DNA from: Apostichopus japonicus
Taxonomy: Eukaryota > Echinodermata > Holothuroidea > Aspidochirotida > Stichopodidae
NCBI RefSeq assembly: GCF_037975245.1
Contig: NC_092576.1
Span: forward strand, 38,395,111 to 38,459,110
Length of the DNA: 64,000 bases
Reading direction: 5' to 3'
The translations under genes and the position numbers were made by a program. Within the stretch, counting starts at the first letter, position 1. Every line of letters starts with the position of its first letter. The notes beneath the pieces are model-generated. The model was not told the DNA's origin. It did no database searches and saw only the letters and a program-made list of their open reading frames with translations. Below, in pieces: positions 35,350-49,887 of this stretch.

Positions 35350-38266
35350 TCAGACCGGGCGCTCAACTTTCAAACCATGCAGGAAGAGGCAAAATCATAT
35401 TCAAACCACGACCACCGCCAGGTTAGAACGTGCTTGTGAGAACCCTGCTCTACTAAAAGTGATATTCTAGTTACATTTAGGATTGCTCATTAAGATTTTC
35501 AAATCATCATCATTGTCATGGTTGCTACTTTTTCTGATGTCATCATCATTTGTGAATTATTGTTATTGTTGCCATTTTACATTTGCCAGTATCAATTTTG
35601 CTTATTGTTCTCTCAAAATTGCAGAGTAGAAGGAAGAAATATTAGCTAATAGTTATTATACCATATGTTCTTGGTCTCTAAATTGTTTACGCTGAGGTCA
35701 GTATGAACAGAAGTGTTTATAATAGTTTTCCTTTCTGTTAAAGTATTTTCTGAATCATTTCATTAATTTTATATTTATACTGGAATTTTCAGTAGGTGTT
35801 TGCTTCATTGAGGGTCAAAGGCTACTCAAGGTCAGTAGAGTAACATAGAGCATCTAACTCAACAAGGAAAAGTTGGTAGTCATATGTAGTGCATATAGGT
35901 TTCTGACATTGAGTACTATTCTATAAATTTGTACAGTATAGCAGAAACCCATGTGAGATAACTAGATATCTGAAACTGAAAGCCATGTTAACATGATAGT
36001 TCAATATTGGAATGATGAATGGAAGTTTGTATGCAGTTTGTATCATGTGCTGAGTGCTCTTAGCCAAGTCAAAGGTTATTTGAGGCCAATATAGGTAAAA
36101 TCTGAAAACCTTCATGATCCCATACTATCTAGTATCTGACTAGTAGCTGCTTTAATAGCTGAATCTTAGGGCAATTAATATATTTATCAGAACAAGTAGT
36201 GTACCTCAAAAGACTTCTTAAGCTCTTTTGAGCCCCATTCAATATTTCAGTGTATTAACTTCATCATTCTTTTAACAAATTTACTCCAAATTGCTAGTTT
36301 CATGTTCTGGCAATGAACCTTTGCCATATCATGTTGCATGAGTGCTGTAACTGGTTTACAAGCTTGCAAAAGTCTTAAAAGGAGGATAGGGTGTTGGGAT
36401 AAATAGTTCAATATAATATTAACAAAATTGTACCATACTTGGCATTTCTTTTTTCCCATATGTTGCCACTGCTTGAATAAGACTAGTTGATAGGACTTTT
36501 TGTGAGCTCCACCTTTGACAACAAGGTACAGTAGACTTCAACTGCATCTTGTTGGCAACATCCTAGAAAAGTTTCAATAAACACAGATGTTTCTATAAAT
36601 GAGGAATCTGATGAACATTCCAATACTGCGAGTCTTTATTGGACATTTCAGCAAGAGGCAATAACCAATTCTGCTATCGTTACATACTGTAGGTCCTTCA
36701 TAAAATGCCACTTAAAGAACTGTATTACTTCCTTGGGAAGGTGAATTTTATTGTCAAATACAACATCTGTCAAATATTTAGTTTCCCAATCTGTCCAACT
36801 CCCCCCCCCCCCACCCCTCCATTTATCCCGAGTAGTTTACAGAAACTGGGACAGAACATTTTTTGTGGGAAACAAGGTTAAATAATGTTGTTTGAGGTAT
36901 TGAGCATTTATCTATATGTCCCTTTCGAATCTAGATAGGAGGAAGTAGCAAACAATGCAAGGAAAACATGAAGTTCAAGTGGATGCTTTAATTGCTTTTA
37001 CCCAAAACATTGCTATATTCATTGATAAATATAATCCACTTCAAATTCAGTACCGTTATACAACATGCAAAAGAGTTATGATATTGATGTACTTTCTGAA
37101 TTTAGACCATTGCAGGTGAACAAGTTTAACATTGGTTTTTAATTTGACTGTATGTAGAAAACACCGGTTACATAATGAAACTCAGATACAATGTCGTGTA
37201 ATTACATATTACTGCTAGGAGCTGTTTAACAAACAGTGAAAGAAAAATTTATTACTTGACTATCAAGAGATTCGCAGAACTCCACTCCTTCAACAATATT
37301 TACAGTGGTGCAGACTTCAAAGCAGTGCAAGGGCAACAACTGCCAATCTCTTTAAGAAATTTCCAAGTGCTTTCATTTCTAGCATTTGCATATGTTCAAA
37401 AGAAAAATGAAATATTAAAAGATGTGGTCTTTTCAACATGTTACCACATCTCCCCCCCCCCCCCTCTCTCCCCCATCAAAAAAGTATTGCATTTACAGCA
37501 GTAACCCTTTTTGTACATGTGCAATATATGGGGCAGAGCCTTATTCATGACTTGACCAAGCCCTTTATCCATTTGAATAGCACAAGTTATGTCAGTGGTA
37601 TTCACATCAATGCCTCATAGAAAATGTGCCTCATGGTAAATTTTCTAGCTGATAGCATGAATGTGAATGAGCTGAAGTTGTAGAAGTTGCTTTGTTTATA
37701 TATTTCTGAAAGTAACAAGAAATTTCATATTGATTTTTAATGAAAATATTTGCATTTATCAGTAATAAACTGAAAGAAGACATAATGATTTCTGCTATAG
37801 TGTCTTATCTCTGCCTCTTATGTTAAAATTGTGTTCATTGGTTGGTCCTTGTACTTCGAACATATTGCTCCCTAACTCAGCAAACCCATATTCGATCTGA
37901 AGATGCTAATTCAGACAGCTTACTGTTCTAGCAAGTTCTCGACCAATTATATTGATGAATTTGCATCTGGATGAATTTGCACTGGATGAATTTGAATCAG
38001 GCAACTATGTAAGGAGCCATTTCTTTAAACCTTGCAAGACTGGTCTATAGAGTTTCAGCTAATTTAATACAAGCCGATCGATGAAGAATTCAAATACTGT
38101 GTAATCCTATCCTACTTCAAAGGTGTACGTGGTCGAAAGGTTTCCTAGTAAAATTACTGGTCCTTTCAGATCTGCAACTTCATCTTGAGAACTTCTTTTT
38201 GGTCACATAGTAGCTTGAAACAATTGAAAGTTGGAGACAGTACTTTGAAGATATGTGCTTCGGCAC
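35350..38266. other. Gene-free stretch
   Basis: No coding exon or RNA recognised. C-runs occur at 36801-36812 and 37451-37463. A short repeat of GGATGAATTTGCA type lies at about 37958-37998. Confidence 0.4.
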
Positions 38267-38274
38267 CATGTACC

Positions 38275-38818
38275 CAGTGGCGTAGCCACGGGGGGGAGGA
38301 GGGGGTGGGGGCGACAGCCCCATGAAAGCTTGTCGCCCGCCCACTGGGATTTTGGGTGTCGAAAAAATTACATGTGCGAAAAATTCATTGGTCTGCATGG
38401 TATCGAATCTCCATGATGACCACTCATGAACGACCCTTCGACCGCGGACCGGCAGTAGGCTATAGTTGCTGAAAAACCTGACGTGACATAGCGCATAGGC
38501 CGGGATATGTCATGATATTTCAAAGCATCTTACCAGATTGTCTTTTTTCTTCTATTTCTCTAAACTATTTGATGACCATATCAAGACATGGGGATCTCAA
38601 AATAAAGAATGTTGTGAAACTTTAGAGCAGCTTACAAGGCCTGGGAAGTGTTATTTCCAACGATCTAGGAGGTCTAGCTGAAAATTTCCCGTACGCTGAG
38701 CGCCAACCCATGGTGGCACTCCACTCAGGTAGTAACAAGACGCCCTCCCAGGAATTGGTCAAGCCCCCCCCCCCAAGCGCCCACACTCTCCACTGGAACA
38801 ATCCTGGCTACGTCACTG
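38275..38818. mobile_element. hAT-like MITE, 544 bp, perfect 8-bp target duplication
   Basis: The left terminus CAGTGGCGTAGCCA pairs with the right terminus TGGCTACGTCACTG, matching at 13 of 14 positions. The element is flanked on both sides by CATGTACC (38267-38274 and 38819-38826). Terminal inverted repeats beginning CAGTG with 8-bp duplications are characteristic of the hAT superfamily. No transposase is encoded, and short frames crossing it have no domain, so it is non-autonomous. It contains internal C- and G-runs. Confidence 0.85.
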
Positions 38819-39018
38819 CATGTACCACAGGTTTATCTGATATCAAAGTGAAAGCGGCTTTCCACAAGAATAAAGAAAGCATATCTACATTTTTGTGTAA
38901 CACCTACACAACTCAATCCCCACGCAAAGAAGACTACCTACGTATAGTTTTCATTGAGGATTCCAATAATTCCTGCAATTTCCTACCAATAACATATGGA
39001 AAGTCACTCCTGTTATCG

Positions 39019-39137
39019 TGGCGGAGCTAGGGGTATTGGTAAGAGGGGGTGAGAATGGTCTGTATGGGCGCTTTCGACTTTATCTAAGCGGAGCGCCACA
39101 ACAGGTTGGCGCAGAGCGTACAGAAATCTTAATGACA
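39019..39137 (+). mobile_element. Partial CAGTGGCGGAGC-type element
   Basis: TGGCGGAGCTAGGGGTATTGG and the following ATCTAAGCGGAGCGCCAC..CAGGTTGGCGCAGAGCGTACAGAAATCTT match the left part of the elements at 40769 and 60834. The right end is missing. TGTTATCG lies immediately on both sides (39011-39018 and 39138-39145). This suggests either an insertion with an 8-bp duplication or a deletion at microhomology. Confidence 0.6.
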
Positions 39138-39737
39138 TGTTATCGTTCAACATGCTCAAATAAAAAGAATGAATGAGGAGGAATTCATATCACTTTTCAA
39201 TCATTTTTTGAAACAAATTGAGCGAATTGATCGCTAGTAATCTTGAAATTGGTTTTATCACGGTCATTGTCATGTTTCTCATATGTACCTTTCTCATATA
39301 AAAGAATTCTGTACGTAATGTTATCAGAAATACTTTTAAAATGACACCAAAGAGATTAAAAATTCTTTTCGAATTTGTTAATAATATTGTCTTTTAAGAG
39401 ACACCGTAGACACGTTGCTTGGTTGGGTTTACTGCAATAGTGGCAAATGGAGACCAATATCCGCACTTAGTGGACCTAATGTTATAGTCGTGCATTGACC
39501 TTGAACAGAGGGGCCTACCGTGAAAACGTACGGAAAATTCATCCTTTTATATCTCAGCGAGACAATTCCACTGGATACATTAATACGACTCAAAAGTCCT
39601 TAGATGTGGTCATCATAACAATCGCAATAACAGATATGTACGAAAAGCAGATTAAAGATATGATGGAAACTCAAATGTGGACCAAAAAACGATGTCCCTA
39701 CGGATGCCGTTTAGTGACATTTACATAATTTGTGTGT

Positions 39738-40675
39738 AGTAGGTTCCGTAGCTCTTTTGTGGAAAAACTTTGTAATATGCTTAAAGTTGGTAATTCATCC
39801 ATGCTTTAGATTAATGAGAGACATAGATCATCACGTTTATGAGGAGGGAGGCTATTTTTAAAAAATCTAGGTAATAGGTACTGTAACTCTTTTCTTGGAG
39901 TAAGCTTGGAATATGCGGATAAGGAAGAAAGTTTCGAGTTCCTCCCACGCATTAGATAAATGAGGGACCTAGTTCATCACGCTTTGCAAGGATATCTAAT
40001 ATAATAGGTGTAAGAGAAGCGGTGATTGTAATGAACGAAAGGGGAGAATGGGGGGGGGGTAAATGATGTTACCAGGGTGACCTAATAATTTGTCCTAAAT
40101 GAGATTTAAAAAATTCATTAATGTAAGTAAATTTCATTACTGCCTGCTCTCGCTGATTTCTTTTAACCCTATAGAGCGGAGTGTGTGAGGTGAAGAAGGG
40201 TAGGGCAGGATGGGGGAGGGATGATAAATGACGATGTAACCAGGGGGCTGATAATTCGTTCAATAAGAGATTTGAAAATATATATATATATGTAAGTTTA
40301 TATCATTACTGCCTGCTCTCACTGATTTCTTTCAACCCTAAGTTACGCTTATCGGAAGACTATACGCCGATAATACAATTCTTTAACAAGGAGATGCTTC
40401 TAATTTATTAAACTGTGTAACTTTCACTAATCTATTTGGAAAAAAAATATGCTTTTAAGTTGAAAGACTCAGTTAAGATCAATTAAGTAGAACAAAGATC
40501 GTTGCGTGCTGCGTGTAACGATGAAGTTTCCTACATTGGGATGGAAGAGTATCAGGGAGTGTAAGATTGAGTGGGAAGTTAACTGACGGTGTAACTGAGA
40601 AATTAAAAAAAAAAAATCTTAGTGATAAAATCATTATTGCTTGCTCTTTGCTGATTTAACATTAGAATAAGTGTC
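39738..40675. repeat. Eroded local tandem repeats
   Basis: Two related blocks (39738-39845 and 39875-39990) share GTAGCTCTTTT, GGAATATGC, ATTAATGAGGGAC and TTCATCACG motifs. Three further blocks (40056-40170, 40226-40345, 40575-40670) share ACCAGGG, TAATTCGTTC, AAGAGATTT and TCATTACTGCCTGCTCTCGCTGATTT. Divergence is considerable. Confidence 0.6.
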
Positions 40676-40768
40676 TCTAATCATTAGATATTCCTTTAAC
40701 ATACGAGGTTCGGTTGGGGAAGGGGGGGGGGGATACTAGACGGATTGACGGGGAAGAAGATTAGGAGC

Positions 40769-41098
40769 CAGTGGCGGAGCTAGGGATATTGGTCAGAGGG
40801 GCGAGAAAGGTCTGTACGGGCGCTTTCGACTTTATCTAAGCGGAGCGCCACCACAGGTTGGCGCAGAGCGTACAGAAATCTTTTGAGTAAAGATACTCCC
40901 TATATCGCCGGAAATGACCCTTTAGCTATAGGTGTCATCGCCAACAAAATGTGACAAATGTCAATAGGTAGATGAGAGCGCAATAAAAAAGTAAATAATC
41001 GCGAATAAGTAAAAAGTGGTGAATAGCTTAAAAGGGCGCCAGCTTCCCATTTGAGTCCGCCCCCCCCCCCGCCTGACTGTATGGACGCTCCGCCACTG
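40769..41098 (+). mobile_element. 330-bp MITE with 12-bp terminal repeats
   Basis: CAGTGGCGGAGC (40769-40780) and its exact complement GCTCCGCCACTG (41087-41098) bound the element. The interior contains the same TCTAAGCGGAGCGCCACCA..GGTTGGCGC..AGCGTACAG block as the copies at 39019 and 60834, and a terminal C-run. The flanks (TTAGGAGC left, CCTGTTAT right) are not duplicates of each other. Confidence 0.8.
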
Positions 41099-41269
41099 CC
41101 TGTTATGACATTAGAAACAAATACTGATATGAGATGAGTGTGGTATATACCTACTGACGACTGATAACAGTATTATAGTGCATGTTCTAGCCTTTTGACA
41201 TCGTATGAATCTAGCAGACATCGTACAGGTACCGTCTGGTACCATTATCCGTTTTGAGTGCTATTTAGG

Positions 41270-42198
41270 GGTTCTAGGACAAAATCCCCCGGACAAAATC
41301 CCCCAGACAATATCCCCCTGACCCATACAAAGCCTGCCTGCAACAACCAGGGATGGCCCAGGTGTGACAGTCAAGGCATGGGATATTGCACTGGTTAGGG
41401 TACCGTTCAGGGGATTGGTCAGGGGACTGGTCAGGGTACTAGTGAGGGTACTGGCGAGTGTAACTGTGCGGGCTCCTGTTAGGGTACCTGTGAGGGTACC
41501 GGTCAAGGTACTGGTCATGTGACTGGTCAGGGTACCTGTCATCATACTGGTCACTCTACCAGTCAGGGTTCCACTCAGTGTACTGGTTAGGGTACTGGTC
41601 AGGATACCAGTTCGGATACTGGTCAGGGGACTGATCGGGAGATCATTGAGGGTAATTGCGAGGCTACCTGTTAGTGTGGCCATGGGATATAGCTCCATGG
41701 TGTGACATTTAAGGGACCGGTCAAGGTACTGGTCAAAGTACTGTTTATTGTACCAGTACTAGTAAGGGTACGTGTCAGAGTATGTGTCAGGGTGCCTTTC
41801 AGGATACCAGTTGGGATACCGGTCGAGGTACCGGCCGGGGCACGGGCCGGGGTACAGTCCAGGGTACTGGTCGGGAGCGGTACCGGTGGGGGTAACTGTC
41901 AGGCTCACTATTAAGGTACCGGTCGGGGTATGGTCGGAGTACTGGTCCGGGAACCACTGAGAGTACCACTGAGAGTACCAATGGAAATACTGGTGAGGGT
42001 ACCGGATGACGGTACGGGATGACGATACCGGGGACCGGGATGACGCATTTTTGTAATGAATTAATGGGATTTTTTATAGCTTGGTGAGATTTTGGCTTGG
42101 GTGGATTTTGTCCTAGAAGGATTTTGTCCAGGGGGATTTTGGCTCTGGGGGATTTTGTCCTAGGGGGACTTTGTCCGGGGGGATTTTGTCCTGTCACC
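41270..42198. mobile_element. Foldback-like element, 929 bp, perfect 9-bp target duplication
   Basis: Three copies of GGACAAAATCCCCC at the left end (41277-41320) face about seven complementary copies (GGGGGATTTTGTCC) at the right end (about 42080-42195). CTATTTAGG flanks the element on both sides (41261-41269 and 42199-42207). The middle is a 12-bp minisatellite. Inverted arms of short tandem subrepeats with 9-bp duplications are known for FB elements and the wider Mutator group. Open frames inside (Thr-Leu and Pro-rich) only mirror the subrepeats. The architecture and duplication are seen; the superfamily is inferred. Confidence 0.8.
41395..42035 (+). repeat. 12-bp minisatellite (GGTACTGGTCAG type)
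   Basis: The motif GGTACTGGTCAG and near variants repeats about fifty times with substitutions. Because the period is a multiple of three it keeps frames open, which explains the Thr-Gly-Thr-Leu style frame on the minus strand. Confidence 0.9.
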
Positions 42199-42207
42199 CT
42201 ATTTAGG

Positions 42208-45200
42208 TATTAGTATTGGACCAAAAACAGTATTAATGTCGGCACGAAACAAACGTTAAAGAAAGCTCAAATGTTGTTTGTCCATCTCTAACATCCCTGG
42301 TGGAACCATGGAAATATTTGAAAATTGTCAGCACTGTGGCAAGTCCCCAGACATTTTGATATGTTACCATTATAGTTAACAAATTGGGTAAAGCCTGTTC
42401 AGGGAATGATGATAAGCAGCCCCTCCACTTTTATGTTTTTGACAAAATACTATACACTCAAAGCCAGATTTTAAAGCAAAAAAATTATGGCTCAGGAACT
42501 AATGGTATACTGGCAGTTTTGAACTAAAATCGACAGTGAATATTACATGAATTGCATCAGAACATAATTTCAGTAATGTATAAATGCATGCGCAGTTGCA
42601 ACTGTTCACTGTATGTTTATTTTGTTTTCACTCCTCAGAGGAATACTGCTACAAACAGTCAAACAACAAACAATTTTCAATTGATCAGGAATACATCAGA
42701 AAGTGTCCCTTTCTGTACACTACTGTACAGTATACTGTGTTGCTGACTCAAAACATAAGCAGAGGTAGAGGCAGTGAATGCGATTGCTTAAAATTCATCA
42801 AAAATTGTTGACGATTTGTTTTTTTTTAAACTTCTACCCAGAAATCTGGCTTATTACCAAACACATACAGTAGTGGAGATTAGCATGATATTAAAAGACG
42901 AGACACAATAAAAATTGTACAATCATATTCAAGCAGTTGATTGTATTTTCAATCCCAGTTTATATTTTCCACAAGATTTATTTCACATAAACCAGGATAC
43001 TTGCACTATTTCATGACCTCAATTTACTGACCTCTCTCATACATGAGAAACATTTTGGGAACTAACTTATACCTCAAGTATTTATCTAGACTTACCAGTA
43101 TAGGCTGTATCTAATACCGTAACCAATGCAAATTACCACAATATAATGGAGTTTCCATGCTAGGAGGGACAAAATTATACACAATACCCCTGGATTGCAC
43201 AATTTCATACCTATAGTTACAAATGTTGTGGTTTTACAGTATGTTTCATTGGGCTGCACTAGGTTTCCATGACATTGGTGCTAGTTGCATGTGCCTTTGC
43301 TGTATTCACTCCCCTCAAGTTTGAGGGGAAATAATTTAATTTTGTTTAAAGAATAAATTGGTTCTTGGTGTAATAAAAGACCACAAGCTTTCAGTAATTA
43401 AGTCAGGCCTAACATTGTAAACTTTTCCCATAGCATAACCCCTGAACCCCACTTGTAGAATTGTGAAACTGTGGTTCAGAAACAATGCAGTGTACCCCTG
43501 GAGATTTTGAGGGATAAAAGTTTGAAAGATTTTTATAATAGTAATCTGCTTAACAAATACACAAAAATCTGCAAAACAAAAACCCTTTGTACACAATTGG
43601 CGATAAAACAAATAAATGAATTAAAAATACCATTAGTCCTGCACAAGTATCTGTGTTGTGGTTGTTGAAAATTACTGTACTATGGCTTGCTGATCTTGCT
43701 TGGAATACAAAATTAAAACATCTTAAAACATGAGAAATGCATTTAAGAACAGTTAAAGCAAAGTAAGGCAGCAAAATATCCAGCAACCTCAACACTTAAT
43801 CATCAGGACCACTTCAGTTGTATAACAAGTTCCATGTTCTTGACAAGCAGCTGCAAATGTTCCCTAATACTTACAAATACATGTAGTGCCACAATGTCAC
43901 CAAACTAAAATATTTCAAGAAGTACATTGCAAAAGAATGAGTCCATTTATACAGTTAAATATGTAGAAGACTTCCCATGAAGACTGGTCTGCATTCTCTT
44001 TGTTCTGTCTGCTTGAAGCTTATAATATTAATTTCCTCTATCTTTTATATGGTGTAACAGTGTAACATATCCTGGAACTAGTTAGTTTTCTGTTACTGCT
44101 CTGCATTTATGTGAAGCAAATACTACATTACTGTGCCAATCCAACAACTATTCCCAGCAACTTCCTAACTCCATTGAAAGATGTGCTGTGTCCCAGAGGA
44201 TAAACATGAGATGTGTGAATCTACCTCGCGATTTACAGGACATACTTTTGCTTTGCTTGGCATCGGCTTCTATGCAAGCTTTTAATTGATAAGCCCAACA
44301 AGGAGCTACTGTATACCACTATGTACAGCATGATGAAAAGCTTGGTTGATGATTGCATTCACCCCACTGTAAAACTGTGTAATAATCTTGCCTGGCATTT
44401 CTAATTAGAGCATATCCTTTGCTGTATTAGCCTGTAGATCTATCCATCTGTTGGTACAAAAAGAAAAGCTTTCTCTTAAAGATATGCTGATTTGGTCCCA
44501 ATTATAGCACGCGCAATATAGCTTGGAATGTTTTGCGATTACTGATTAGACCTCACATGACCTCACACTCTACAAATGAAGAAAACAATGAGCTGCTTTA
44601 CAAAACTAAATCTCATGTAATTCAGCCAATATTTTAATCATCTCACAACCTTTCATATATACTATTTCCACTGTAAATTTCAATTCGTCTATCCATCCCA
44701 TTTTGGGCACATTAATTTTCATCTTGCCTTGTATACAACATTACACATTTTATTTATGCAGCCATGCATTCAATTGGACCTGAAACAGCTCCCTACCATA
44801 GCAAGTGCTTTTAAAAGTTGCAAGTCATTCAAGCTTTACCAATTGTAAAGATTTCAAAATTTAAATATACATGTACATTTTATGTGGACCTAGCCTGACA
44901 ATTTGGTGTTGTCTTGCATTGACCTTTAAGATTAAAAACCAGAGAGTGGATATAGCTCTAGTGTAGTTAAATACTATGGACATAGAGGAAAAGATACCAC
45001 CACATTAACCAGATCATACAAAAGTTTCCATCCCTTCTGATTGTTTCTTTCTTCATTCCATAACTTTGGAATAAATTACCTCAGATGTTACTCGTATTTG
45101 AGATAATAGAGTCCTATGGTGTCAAGTTTATGCGATGTCAAACCTACAGAATATTAACTTACTTTTTGGACAATTCAGAAAATATCTTCCATTTTGCTGT

Positions 45201-46079
45201 CAATGATGCAGTAGGTCACCACATCAGTCTGTCCCAGATGGCATCTGTGCTCTAGCTATGATTGCTACCGTTCCAACATTGACTTTTTCACTGCATGGCA
45301 GCTACATCGTACAGTGTTATTCCCTTGGATAGTGGGCTGTTGTCATTCATCTTGAGATTGAGAATGTTGATCATCAAATTTGTCTGAGAAAACATTAACA
45401 GTGCCAATCAAATAAATATCAAATGGTCAGAGTGTAGATGTGCATTATTTCAATTTTTATTGTACACTTCTCTCCAATATATTTTGGGCCAATACAGAGC
45501 TCAGATCTTTAACACTGAATATTGCACATTTAGTCAACTTGGTATTACTTATGGATCTAAATAGACTTAACAAAATGACTTACAGTATATGCAAGGGAGG
45601 GGATAGAAGGCTTTATCAAATTTTTGTGTTATATAGATTTTTGGCAGATGTTAACTTTTAATTAGGTGCACTCAGCTTTTGTAATAGTTACATTATGGAA
45701 ATGTACTGACTCAATAACCTTTTGGATGCATGGCATTGTTATATTGTACAAATTTTGGCTAGTTATAAATAAGACACTTGAAACACAATGCATCACTTGA
45801 AGGACTTAGATTAAAGGTATTCTGCATTGGCCCAAATTTGATGCTGGATTTTCTAGTATTATATCCTTTAACTGTTTTTATTGATACCCTCACTGGGATA
45901 TTCAGACATCTTACAGTACAGTGGTGTTTAGAATGTCTGAGAATATTTTGGAGAGTAAAGACTTCCAAGAACTGTTTGAAAAGTTCTAGCAATTATAGCA
46001 TCTCTTATTCAATACAGGCTACTTGTAAGTTACATTTGCATGGTGACTTCAGTCTCTAATAATCTAGGCATAGCTACTG
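42208..46079. other. Gene-free stretch
   Basis: About 3.9 kb of AT-rich DNA with no recognisable coding exon, RNA, transposon end or tandem repeat. Confidence 0.4.
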
Positions 46080-46087
46080 TACAGTAT

Positions 46088-46683
46088 AGTAAAGGCTTCA
46101 TAATTGACGCACCCCCGTAATTGACGCACCTTAAATTATTACTAGCAACGATACAGCAGGCCACCTAAACTTTTTTGCAGTCAAACAGAATTAAAGAATT
46201 TCATGAGTTTGAATCTATTTGAGGTATTTGCTGACCAAATTGTGGTATTTTTTAAGCTTTTAACACCCTCCCCCCAGTTTTGCACGTTTTTTGGCCATTT
46301 GGAAATCTTACACTCTTAAAATACCCAACATTACCTCAATATGATAACACTACTCTCTGGGACATGACCTGTCAGAGCTTAGAGGCTCAGAGCATAGCAA
46401 ACAGCATCTAAAGTCAATGGATGTATACTAAGGCCTACACTACAGTTAGCTTATCGACGAATGTGTCAATTTTAGGGGTATGAAAGAACTTGACACGGCA
46501 GACATTTTGTGGTCAACTTCTGCTCAATTGTACGGTGCATAAGCACAGAACCTTAAATATTTTGAGATCAGAACATTTCTGAGGAACTACACATATGAAA
46601 AACACATAGTAGTAATTTGGATTTTTCCTTGAAAGATATCATTGATCAAATCCTTAAGTGCGTCAATTATAAGCCCACCATGC
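46088..46683 (+). mobile_element. MITE-like repeat, copy B (596 bp)
   Basis: The left end AGTAAAGGCTTCATAATTGACGCAC faces the right end GTGCGTCAATTATAAGCCCACCATGC. ATAATTGACGCAC/GTGCGTCAATTAT is the perfect inner part of the terminal repeat. TACAGTAT flanks both sides (46080-46087 and 46684-46691) as a possible 8-bp duplication, though that motif is common nearby. Copy A at 32386 starts at the same AGTAAAGGCTT, which supports the left boundary. Confidence 0.7.
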
Positions 46684-46691
46684 TACAGTAT

Positions 46692-47132
46692 CTGGTCATG
46701 ATTAGGGCAATGTACAGTAACATAATTGTCCAGCAAAATCTAAGGCCATATATGATACATACATGCACAGTAGGCTAAGAAGTTAAGCTGACCTACTTGA
46801 AATCTAATTTCTCTGGCAGTTGGTATTAATTTGTAGCTCAAACTATAGACCAGATTACCCTTGACCCAATGCTAAGGTAGTGTTAGGACTTGGACTATGG
46901 CCCTAGGCTACAGCCGAACGTAGGCTAGGCCTTACACGTTTTAGGCTAGAAGCTAGTCTAGACTATAGTATTGAAATATGGGTATGAACAAATAACGTGA
47001 AGCTGTATGCAACAACGTTATAATATCAAGCAACAACGTTATAATATCAACGTTATTAATATCACCAAACTTTATTGACTAATCTCATGGACCTTACCTG
47101 AAGTTGTTGGTGAGACGTTTTCGTGTTAACGG
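46692..47132. other. Gene-free stretch with a small tandem repeat
   Basis: CAACAACGTTATAATATCAA occurs twice in tandem at 47010-47051. Otherwise anonymous. Confidence 0.5.
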
Positions 47133-47262
47133 TACTTTTTTAAGAAAAAGTCAACAAGGAAAGAACCTGGGCACGAAAACCAAACTACCCGGCGAACGAC
47201 TGACCCGATCTCAAGCCCAGTCCCCTTGCATCGAAAGGGAACATATACTACACACCATCTTA
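47133..47262 (-). pseudogene. Degraded U2-like copy on the minus strand
   Basis: Read on the minus strand this gives TAAGAT..TGTGTAGTATATGTTCCC, CGATGCAAGGGGACTGGG, GGTCAGTCGTT, GTAGTTTGGTTTTCGTGCCC and AGGTTCTTTCCT, in the order of the U2-like unit at 14950. It lacks the first 20 or so bases, has lost an internal block of about 45 bases after CCCTT, and has a damaged terminal hairpin. It shows that the U2-like body is a dispersed family and not unique to the satellite insertion. Confidence 0.75.
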
Positions 47263-47459
47263 TATTAGCCTAAACTGTTATTGGGTTGCATGCAATGCAG
47301 CCTACGGGTATGGTTTAGCGTTAGCCCTGGCGTATACAGTGTACACAGTGTAGAGCGTATACACTGAATACAGACTACTGCCGCTGTCAAGAAAACTACG
47401 GATGCCTGTACGTCAGGTCAACTTATATACCAACTGGGGGATATACTTTGAGAGCAAGA

Positions 47460-49814
<2,355 letters not shown>

Positions 49815-49887
49815 TTTTCTAGATGAGGATCACTGAACCCTCGAGATTGTAGTCGGCTTCAACGACCTATTGGGCTACTCTTCCACC
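49815..49887 (-). mobile_element. Possible tRNA-derived SINE head
   Basis: On the minus strand TAGCCCAATAGG (49866-49877) fits the RNA polymerase III A box consensus. GGTTCAGTGATCC (49827-49839), 26 bases further on, resembles a B box and sits in a GAGG..CCTC stem-loop like a T-arm. The acceptor and D stems do not close, so this is not a functional tRNA. An old SINE promoter is the best reading, but chance similarity is possible. Confidence 0.3.

Noticed and set aside
38710-39030. 106-codon frame across the hAT-like MITE and its flank
   Set aside because: It begins inside the transposon, runs through its terminal repeat and out into flanking DNA, and has no recognisable protein features.
41261-42197. 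145- and 132-codon frames rich in Thr-Leu or Pro
   Set aside because: The 12-bp minisatellite has a period divisible by three and keeps frames open. The frames lie inside a transposon and lack a start context or domain.
49815-49887. Functional tRNA gene on the minus strand
   Set aside because: The A and B box-like motifs are present, but acceptor and D stems do not pair and the B box is stretched.
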